DNA of 56,062 nt, taken from assembly GCF_000420845.1 (NCBI RefSeq), contig NZ_ATVS01000025.1, forward strand, positions 1 through 56,062. Direction: 5' to 3'. Numbering within the stretch: position 1 is the first letter of the stretch; each line of letters opens with the position of its first letter. Below, piece by piece: positions 15,097 through 21,439 of this stretch. The notes beneath the pieces are model-generated. The model ran no database searches. It saw nothing but the letters and a program-made list of their open reading frames with translations, and was not told where the DNA came from. Source of the stretch: Butyrivibrio sp. AE3009. GTDB taxonomy: Bacteria; Bacillota; Clostridia; Lachnospirales; Lachnospiraceae. The position numbers and the translations under genes are program-made.

Positions 15097-16866
15097 TCAG
15101 TAGCGAAGGATCAGGATTCCGTCAGGTGCAAGAACTCCGCTGCCTGTATCGCCCTCGGTCCATTTTCTGGAATAGATAACTTCCGAAAAGCTCTTGGTAT
15201 CTATAGTTACATCCTTCTCCTCGCAGTTAAGGTAGATCTGTATACTCTCATTCTCTCCGATCTTCATGTAGGAAACCACTCTCTCCTGGGGAATATCATT
15301 GGGGAAGTGGAAATTCCTGCTCTTACAGGACTGAAGGGAATGTCTCATGGCTATGAGCTTCTTCACCTCAGATATCTCTGTATCTTTTTGGCCCGAATCT
15401 ATCTCGTCCCAGGGCATGCATCTGCGGCAGTCGGGGTCGAAGGAACCCTCCATCACCACCTCTGTTCCGTAGTAAATGCAGGGACTTCCCGGCATAGTGA
15501 ACAGTACTGCAAGTTGCTGGTAAAAAATATCTATGTTGCCTCCGCACTTGTTGAGAAGCCTGTTGGTATCGTGAGAATCCAGCAGGTTAAACAGTACGTC
15601 GTTGACCTGAGAATAATACATGGTAAAGCATCTGTTGATGTCGTACTCAAAGGTCTCTCTGCCACGGTTCTTGTAGAGCCAGAAGTCCGCGATGGCTGTT
15701 GTGAGCGGATAATTCATGACCGAATCATACTCATCTCCCAAAAGCCAGCTGATGGAATCGTGCCAGATCTCGCCCAGCAGATAAAAATCATCCTTAATAT
15801 GGCTCGTCATGTATCTGATAGCCTTGAGGAATGAATGGGATACCTCATTACCCACATCAAATCTAAGACCGTCAATGTCGAAGCTCTCGATCCAGAACCT
15901 GATAATGTCCAGAAGATACTCCTGAACCTCAGGATTGTTGGTGTTGAGCTTGGGCATATATCTGGCAAAAGCAAAGGAATAATATCTTCCGTCCCTGGTA
16001 TCCCCCTCAAGATCCACAGGCCACTTATTGATCATGTACCAGTCCGCATACTTGGACTTCGGTCCCTTCTCCAGAACGTCCAGCCACATGGGGTGATCTG
16101 CACCGGTGTGGTTGAAAACAGCGTCCAACATAACTCTGATTCCGGCCTCATGAGCCTCTTTAACCAGCAGCTTAAGATCCTCATTGGTTCCAAAGTGCGG
16201 GTCCACCTTCTTGTAGTTCCTGGTGTTGTATTTGTGATTACTATTGGACTCAAAAATAGGATTCAGATAGATTCCTGTAATGCCAAGTTCCTTGAGATAC
16301 GGAATCTTGTCCCTTATTCCCCTTATATCTCCGCCGTAATAATCGTGGAAATCCACCTTGCCGGTCTGCCACTCCATCACATTTTCAGGATCTATACTGT
16401 GGTCACCGTTACAGAATCTCTCGGGAAAAATCTGATACCACACTGTATCGTTGACCCAGGCGGGAGTTCTGCAGACATCTGCAGGATTCATCCAGGGCAT
16501 GATGAAGTAGGAAAGGGTCTTGCCCTCCATATTCATCTCGTCCTGCGTCAAAAAGCCGTCCTCAAAGAGATATACACATTCATCGCCGCTGTGAAGCTCG
16601 AAGTAGTACTTGCATCTCTTATACTCAGGCTCTAAGGTGGTGGTCCACCATATATGATTCTTAAGTCTCTTTTTATAGCAGATATCTGCTCTCCGGCCGT
16701 TCCAGCGCTCGTTTCCGCCCATTATTCCGGCATCATAAGGATCGCCGTAGATGATGTAGACATGATCCACATCATAGCCGGTCTTAATATTGATGATGAG
16801 CCGGTTCTCATCCAGGCTATAGCAGTACTGCTCTGACATTCTGTGGTATATTGCACTTAAATTCAT
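15097..16866 (-). CDS. GH13 alpha-glycosidase, neopullulanase/cyclomaltodextrinase type
   Basis: A 589-residue intracellular enzyme for alpha-glucans and maltooligosaccharides. An N-terminal beta domain of CBM34 type (about 1-130) precedes the barrel. The four GH13 regions are visible: DAVFNHTG, GLRFDVGNE (nucleophile Asp), LLGEIWHD (acid/base Glu) and LLDSHDTNR. No signal peptide. The start at 16866 is chosen because it follows GAAGGAGAGGA; the upstream frame would cross the operator and a terminator. A LacI-type palindrome lies just before the gene, suggesting repression relieved by maltose-type sugars. Confidence 0.9.
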   Translation of the reverse strand: MNLSAIYHRMSEQYCYSLDENRLIINIKTGYDVDHVYIIYGDPYDAGIMGGNERWNGRRADICYKKRLKNHIWWTTTLEPEYKRCKYYFELHSGDECVYLFEDGFLTQDEMNMEGKTLSYFIMPWMNPADVCRTPAWVNDTVWYQIFPERFCNGDHSIDPENVMEWQTGKVDFHDYYGGDIRGIRDKIPYLKELGITGIYLNPIFESNSNHKYNTRNYKKVDPHFGTNEDLKLLVKEAHEAGIRVMLDAVFNHTGADHPMWLDVLEKGPKSKYADWYMINKWPVDLEGDTRDGRYYSFAFARYMPKLNTNNPEVQEYLLDIIRFWIESFDIDGLRFDVGNEVSHSFLKAIRYMTSHIKDDFYLLGEIWHDSISWLLGDEYDSVMNYPLTTAIADFWLYKNRGRETFEYDINRCFTMYYSQVNDVLFNLLDSHDTNRLLNKCGGNIDIFYQQLAVLFTMPGSPCIYYGTEVVMEGSFDPDCRRCMPWDEIDSGQKDTEISEVKKLIAMRHSLQSCKSRNFHFPNDIPQERVVSYMKIGENESIQIYLNCEEKDVTIDTKSFSEVIYSRKWTEGDTGSGVLAPDGILILRY

Positions 16867-16880
16867 AGTGTCCTCTCCTT

Positions 16881-16896
16881 CGGAAAACGTTTTCCG
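16881..16896. promoter_or_regulatory. LacI-family operator before the GH13 gene
   Basis: CGGAAAACGTTTTCCG is a perfect 16-base palindrome with the central CG typical of LacI/MalR/CcpA-family sites, 15 bases before the ATG. No LacI-family gene is in the window, so the regulator must be encoded elsewhere. Confidence 0.75.
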
Positions 16897-16939
16897 TAAC
16901 AAAATCACTATAACCCGAAAGAAAGAATTAGTCAACAAT

Positions 16940-16974
16940 AAAAAAACCTGTCTCCAATGTAAGATGGGGACAGG
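16940..16974 (-). terminator. Rho-independent terminator after the DUF4143 ATPase gene
   Basis: On the minus strand CCTGTCCCC and GGAGACAGG form a nine-position stem with one non-canonical pair, followed by seven T residues. It closes the gene at 17044-18276. Confidence 0.75.
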
Positions 16975-17043
16975 CACACGCTCCTTGAGATAGAATCACT
17001 TACTTTGGTCATTATGATTGCTACATTTCACTTATTCTTCCCA

Positions 17044-18276
17044 TCAAATATAACTTATCGGCAGTGCCAACAAGTTTTCTCTGAGATAAGTTTTTTTATC
17101 TATCAGGCAAAGTATCACACCAATGCCTCTTTTCTTATCCGGAATCTTATCAAGAATCTGGTTTGTTCCTGCCATATTTGCCTTGGGATTACCGGTCATT
17201 TTGATTTCAACCGGATAAAGCATCCCATTTTCTTCAATTATCAGGTCTATCTCATTCTCTCCTGATGCAGACCTATCTTTTCCGCGATAGTAAAAAATAC
17301 TGAATCTATAATCAATCCCTTCATTTGAAAAAGATTTTAATATTTCTGAAACTACAAAAGTCTCAAACATGTTTCCGGCTACAGCACTGTTTTTCAGCGC
17401 ATCTGCGGTAAGCCAACGGGTCAGATAGCATGCAAGGCCTGTATCTCTGAAATATATCTTTGGAGATTTAATTGCCCTGGATAGGGCACTGGAGCTGTAT
17501 GGCTGCAAAAGATATACAATACCGGTTCGCTCCAATATTGAAATCCAGCTTTTGATCGTAGGCTCTGAAACACCCACGTCACCGGCAATGTTGGCGTAAT
17601 TAAGGATTTCTCCGGTCCTGGCTGCCACTGCAGTCAAGAATTTCAGGAAAGTAATACTATCTGCTGTAATCAGCTCATTGATATCCCTCTCCAGATAAGT
17701 ATCCACATATGAAGAATAGAAGTCCTGCCAGTCTCTTTCTACATCATATAGTTCGGGGTAAGAACCCTTATGGATTATTTCCCAAATATTGTCGTAGAAC
17801 TTTAATTCTTTTTCACGATCCGCCAGATATTTATCAGTTGGTGCAAAATGCTGATTGAATCCGATGCCGTTTATTTCTCTCAGGGACAGTCCGCCAAGTT
17901 CCATTACCGACACTCTTCCTGCCATAGATTCACTCATTCCCTTCATAAGCTCCAGCTTCTGAGAACCGGAAAAGATAAACTGACCTCTGTCCTCTGATTC
18001 ATCGACTATTACCTTTATTTCTTCCAAAATTCCATTTTCCTTTTGAACCTCATCAATGAAAAGAGGTCGTGGATTATTTAGGAAAAATAGTCTTGGTTCT
18101 TCTCTTGCCTGAAGACGGGTTAACTTATCATCAAATGTAACCCTGTTATAATCAGCAAATATATGCTTAAGAAGCGTTGACTTTCCTACCTGCCTGGATC
18201 CTGTTAGCAAAAGGCATTTGCTGGTCTTGGCTCTTGTTAAGACCACATTTGAAATTGCTCTCTCAATATATGACAT
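17044..18276 (-). CDS. AAA-type ATPase with DUF4143 C-terminal domain
   Basis: A 410-residue protein. The N-terminal ATPase has Walker A GSRQVGKSTLL near residue 29 and Walker B PLFIDEVQK near 73, with a sensor region FIFSGSQ. A winged-helix-like part in the middle is followed by a DUF4143 domain with nuclease-like features (ENEIDLIIEENGMLYPVEIK, the D-x-ExK pattern of PD-(D/E)xK folds). The family is widespread with no settled function. The ATG at 18276 follows GGAGGT. Two copies of GACTAATCTAAAGTC flank the region just upstream and may be its operators. Confidence 0.88.
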   Translation of the reverse strand: MSYIERAISNVVLTRAKTSKCLLLTGSRQVGKSTLLKHIFADYNRVTFDDKLTRLQAREEPRLFFLNNPRPLFIDEVQKENGILEEIKVIVDESEDRGQFIFSGSQKLELMKGMSESMAGRVSVMELGGLSLREINGIGFNQHFAPTDKYLADREKELKFYDNIWEIIHKGSYPELYDVERDWQDFYSSYVDTYLERDINELITADSITFLKFLTAVAARTGEILNYANIAGDVGVSEPTIKSWISILERTGIVYLLQPYSSSALSRAIKSPKIYFRDTGLACYLTRWLTADALKNSAVAGNMFETFVVSEILKSFSNEGIDYRFSIFYYRGKDRSASGENEIDLIIEENGMLYPVEIKMTGNPKANMAGTNQILDKIPDKKRGIGVILCLIDKKTYLRENLLALPISYI

Positions 18277-18286
18277 ATGCACCTCC

Positions 18287-18364
18287 GACTAATCTAAAGT
18301 CTAATTTTATTTTAGCCATAATTAGAAAGCTTTTCAATATAAAAATTGTGACTAATCTAAAGTC
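18287..18364. repeat. Pair of 15-base direct repeats before the DUF4143 ATPase
   Basis: GACTAATCTAAAGTC occurs at 18287-18301, touching the ribosome site of the ATPase gene, and again at 18350-18364, 63 bases apart. Each copy is itself an imperfect palindrome (GACT...AGTC). A third, inverted copy of the core lies in the right arm of the adjacent hairpin. Such spacing suits a regulatory protein that binds its own leader. Confidence 0.65.
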
Positions 18365-18386
18365 ATGTTTTAGATTAGTCACAATT
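18344..18386 (-). terminator. Terminator hairpin after the arabinofuranosidase gene
   Basis: Perfect 18-base arms, 18344-18361 and 18369-18386, enclose a seven-base loop. On the minus strand the stem is followed by TTTTTATATT. It lies 21 bases after the GH51 stop. The stem is AT-rich and contains the GACTAATC repeat, so it may also act as a DNA site. Confidence 0.7.
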
Positions 18387-18406
18387 CTCAATATATCATA
18401 TCTAAC

Positions 18407-20005
18407 TCAAGCTTCAAAAACATACACATTCCAGGAAAGTGGCTTAACATGAAGCTTGAATTCGCCGTTTTCAAAAGTGTAGTTCTCTTCCTCCTTAGGG
18501 GCGATAAGCTTCTCGTTCTCGAAGGAGTTGTTAAGCTCCAGGTCATCAGTGTGCATACGATAAGCTGCTGCCGGCTTGTAGCCTTCAAAGCCCTTTAGAT
18601 CAATTGTGAGAGGATATTCGCTCTCTTCATTTCTGTTGATCACAAACACCGTAAGGCGCTTGTTCTCTTCATCCCAGGCGCTGGCAGAATCAATGAAGTT
18701 AACACCCTCTTTTCCTGTGTACTGTGAGGTATCCTCAATGGCGTAACCGGGCATATCGTAGATCTCGCACTCTACCTTGGTATCAAGGGATACACCCTTT
18801 GCATACTGCAGCAGCTGCATGAATACATAGTGAGAGCCTGACTTCCAGATATGATCATGGTCTGATGCAGCAAGAGCTCCCAGTCCGCCTGTCATACATC
18901 CGATCTTAACTCTGTCGGCGTGACGAAGAAGTGCCAGCTGAATTGAAGCCATAGACAGTGCGTGGAGCATATCTCCTCCGGGGAATCTGCGCTCAGGCAT
19001 ATTGTCGGGGTCATGACGGATATATCTTCTCTCCGGATCAAAACGGTAGTGGTTGCGGGCCATATTGTAACGGCCATAGCCGGGATTAAGAGGCTGCAGT
19101 GGCCTTACCATGGCGCCGTACTCGTCAAAAGAGATGTTGACCTGCTTGGGAGATCTGTGCTTGGAAGCCACATAGTCGATCATGGCAACCTCAGTGTTGA
19201 TGAAGTCCTCGTAGTACAGTGCTCCGCCGAGAAGTGCCTTGATATCTCCGGGAGGAGCGCTGTGATAGTGATGAACTGACACATAATCAACTACGTCATA
19301 GCACTTATCCAGGGCATTCTGATCCCATTCAGGGAAGCCCTCCATAAAGGGTGCCGAGGAACCGCATACTGCAGTCTCAATGGTCTCATCAATCCATTTG
19401 ATGGCCTTGGAGGTCTCAAGGACCTTGTAGCCGTAGCCATCGGGATTCTTACTCCAGGAGCCCAGCTGCCAGGGGCCGTCCATCTCATTTCCAAGGTACC
19501 ACATCTTAACATTATAGGGATCCTCATGGCCGTATTTCTTACGAAGATCTGACCAGTAACTGCCGCCCTCATGATTGGTATATTCCACCAGGTCCATAGC
19601 ATCCTGAATGGTGCCGGTTCCCATGTTTACTGTATAAAGAGGCTCTGTTCCGACTTTCTGTGCCCACTGCAGGTATTCATCATGTCCCACCTCATTGGTG
19701 TAATACTGATGCCAGGCGGGATCAAGGACAACCCTGCGCTCAGACTTAGGTCCTATTGAGTTCTTCCACTCCCAGGCAGATACGAAGTTGCCTCCCGGCA
19801 TTCTGACTGCGGGAAGGCCCGTTTCTTTAAGTGCCTCAATCCAGTCTTTTCTAAATCCCTGCTCATCCGCTGTAGGATGTTTGGGATTAAACATTGTTCC
19901 GTTCACCATAGTGCCTATTGGCTCCAAAAAGGCCGAAAAAAGCCTGTTTGAGATCTCGCCGATCTTGTATGCAGGATGAACGGTAATCTTTGCATTCTGT
20001 GCCAT
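18407..20005 (-). CDS. Alpha-L-arabinofuranosidase, GH51
   Basis: A 532-residue cytoplasmic enzyme that removes arabinose side chains from arabinoxylan or arabinan oligosaccharides. Family GH51 features: PGGNFVSAWEW near residue 95, LGNEMDGPWQLG near 172 (acid/base Glu), VHHYH near 245 and ISFDEYGAM near 293 (nucleophile Glu in place of the common DEWG/DEWN context). The C-terminal part is the beta-sandwich of the family. No signal peptide. CGGAGG precedes the ATG. It stands alone between two terminators; its promoter must lie in or upstream of the hairpin at 20040-20081. Confidence 0.92.
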   Translation of the reverse strand: MAQNAKITVHPAYKIGEISNRLFSAFLEPIGTMVNGTMFNPKHPTADEQGFRKDWIEALKETGLPAVRMPGGNFVSAWEWKNSIGPKSERRVVLDPAWHQYYTNEVGHDEYLQWAQKVGTEPLYTVNMGTGTIQDAMDLVEYTNHEGGSYWSDLRKKYGHEDPYNVKMWYLGNEMDGPWQLGSWSKNPDGYGYKVLETSKAIKWIDETIETAVCGSSAPFMEGFPEWDQNALDKCYDVVDYVSVHHYHSAPPGDIKALLGGALYYEDFINTEVAMIDYVASKHRSPKQVNISFDEYGAMVRPLQPLNPGYGRYNMARNHYRFDPERRYIRHDPDNMPERRFPGGDMLHALSMASIQLALLRHADRVKIGCMTGGLGALAASDHDHIWKSGSHYVFMQLLQYAKGVSLDTKVECEIYDMPGYAIEDTSQYTGKEGVNFIDSASAWDEENKRLTVFVINRNEESEYPLTIDLKGFEGYKPAAAYRMHTDDLELNNSFENEKLIAPKEEENYTFENGEFKLHVKPLSWNVYVFEA

Positions 20006-20039
20006 TAATCTATATCCTCCGATACATTATTTTTCCCAT

Positions 20040-20081
20040 AAAAAACCTTGTATACCACATCTCTTAATGTAGCATACAAGG
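20040..20081 (-). terminator. Rho-independent terminator after the MerR-methyltransferase gene
   Basis: On the minus strand CCTTGTATGCTACAT and ATGTGGTATACAAGG pair across 15 positions with G-U wobble, followed by six T residues. The T-run lies only about 35 bases before the GH51 start codon, which leaves little room for a separate GH51 promoter. Confidence 0.8.
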
Positions 20082-20148
20082 CCCTTAATCTTCCAAAACA
20101 ATCTTGTTGTGATTATCTCAATTATTGCTTAGTTTCCGGCATCTGACT

Positions 20149-21327
20149 TCATTTGTAGCAGTGGAAGAAGCCGCTGTCATTATCCATCACAATGGAGCCC
20201 TCTTCCTGTATCTTTTTATCAAGGAAAGCCAGGATCTTCTCCTTGTTCTGCTCAATATATCTGATGCCTCCGGCGTACCTTTTGGTTAGTCTCTGGAATA
20301 AAAGCTCCGCATCATCATAGATTATCGGGCAGGGAAGCGCCACCAGATCTACTCTTTTGAAATATCCGGAGAGTTCTTCCTTGAAAGCATCCTCATTGGC
20401 CTTCAGCTCATCTCTTCTTGCGATGACAAAAGAGTTATCAAGCCCCATATCGGCTATCATCTTCTCCCAGAAGCTGTCCATCTTGCTAATGCCATAGGTG
20501 TTAACGGAGAACAATCCGCCACTCACAAGGGATTCTGAGACGTTTCTTACAAACTTCTCTCTGCCCTCAATATAGTTCAAGAGGTAATGAGCAACAGCCT
20601 TGGTGTACCTCTTTTCCCTGATTCTGTCCCAGGTCTCATCCAGCTCAAGATTACTGAAGATGACCTGAATATCGCTGTCCTTGGGCAAAGTGCTCCTGTT
20701 CCCCTTAAGATACTCATAGAGATCGTCGGCCCAGTTACCATGAATATCATAGCCATCCACCTGAAAATTCACGGGGATTCGGTCCCAGTTCTCTCTCCAT
20801 AACAATCCGAAGCTGCACCCCAGATCCAACACTCTGTCACCCTCTTCAAAATTCAGGGAATCATAGATCTTGACGTACCACTCTATACCGTCAGCAGCGT
20901 GACTTGCCGCATACCATCTTCTCTCGTCCTGTCCCTGGCTAAACTCCATCTTCCTGATAATGTCCGCCACATCGTCCCAGTCGGGATTCTCATCGATTCG
21001 TGCCAGCGCTGCCTTGATGCAGCCTGCGGACTTCTGCAGCTGATAGATTCTGTCCTCCATGAGCTGCAGCTGCTTTCTTAAAGTCGCCTCAATGGACTCC
21101 TGCTCATCGTTTTCCAGACTGCTCTTGATCTCTTCAAGACTAAAGCCCACATGCTTAAGTGCGATGATCTTCTCCAGTATCATAAGTGAGCTCTTGTCGT
21201 AGAGCTTGTAATTTCCTTCGGAATACCCCACGGGCTTAAGAAGCCCTTTTTCATCGTATACCCTCAGTGCCTTGGCTGAAACCCCTGCCTGCTTGGCTAT
21301 CTCCCCTGATGTCATCTTTTCCTTCAT
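20149..21327 (-). CDS. MerR-family regulator fused to a SAM-dependent methyltransferase
   Basis: A 392-residue fusion. Residues about 1-75 are a MerR DNA-binding domain (SGEIAKQAGVSAKALRVYDE, then wing GNYKLYD). A coiled coil follows to about 125. From about 140 to 392 comes a class I methyltransferase with motif I VLDLGCSFGLLW near 168 and the acidic VDGYDIHG near 190. MerR proteins usually bind an effector in the C-terminal part; here it is replaced by an enzyme-like domain. The gene has a promoter with the 19-base spacer typical of MerR targets, so autoregulation is likely. It may sense or modify a drug-like or metabolic compound. Confidence 0.85.
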   Translation of the reverse strand: MKEKMTSGEIAKQAGVSAKALRVYDEKGLLKPVGYSEGNYKLYDKSSLMILEKIIALKHVGFSLEEIKSSLENDEQESIEATLRKQLQLMEDRIYQLQKSAGCIKAALARIDENPDWDDVADIIRKMEFSQGQDERRWYAASHAADGIEWYVKIYDSLNFEEGDRVLDLGCSFGLLWRENWDRIPVNFQVDGYDIHGNWADDLYEYLKGNRSTLPKDSDIQVIFSNLELDETWDRIREKRYTKAVAHYLLNYIEGREKFVRNVSESLVSGGLFSVNTYGISKMDSFWEKMIADMGLDNSFVIARRDELKANEDAFKEELSGYFKRVDLVALPCPIIYDDAELLFQRLTKRYAGGIRYIEQNKEKILAFLDKKIQEEGSIVMDNDSGFFHCYK

Positions 21328-21350
21328 AGGTCCTCCTGCCTTCTCTGTAT

Positions 21351-21372
21351 AGGTTATCTGTTGTCATAACCT
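21351..21372. promoter_or_regulatory. Inverted repeat at the merR transcription start
   Basis: AGGTTAT and ATAACCT form perfect seven-base arms separated by eight bases, placed just downstream of the -10 box of the merR-methyltransferase promoter. It is a candidate operator. Confidence 0.6.
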
Positions 21373-21373
21373 G

Positions 21374-21404
21374 ATGTTAAAGGCTGCCCCAAGGGCCGAG
21401 TCAA
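21374..21404 (-). promoter_or_regulatory. MerR-type promoter with 19-base spacer
   Basis: On the minus strand TTGACT (21399-21404) and TAACAT (21374-21379) are separated by 19 bases. This overlong spacing is characteristic of promoters that MerR proteins activate by twisting DNA. The spacer itself shows only a weak dyad. Confidence 0.65.
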
Positions 21405-21439
21405 TACCCCGGTCTTAAGTTTTTTAAATTTTCTTTACC

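Noticed and set aside
15835..16635. A 266-codon plus-strand frame
   Set aside because: It lies wholly inside the GH13 gene on the other strand, whose catalytic motifs are intact; it has no recognisable domain.
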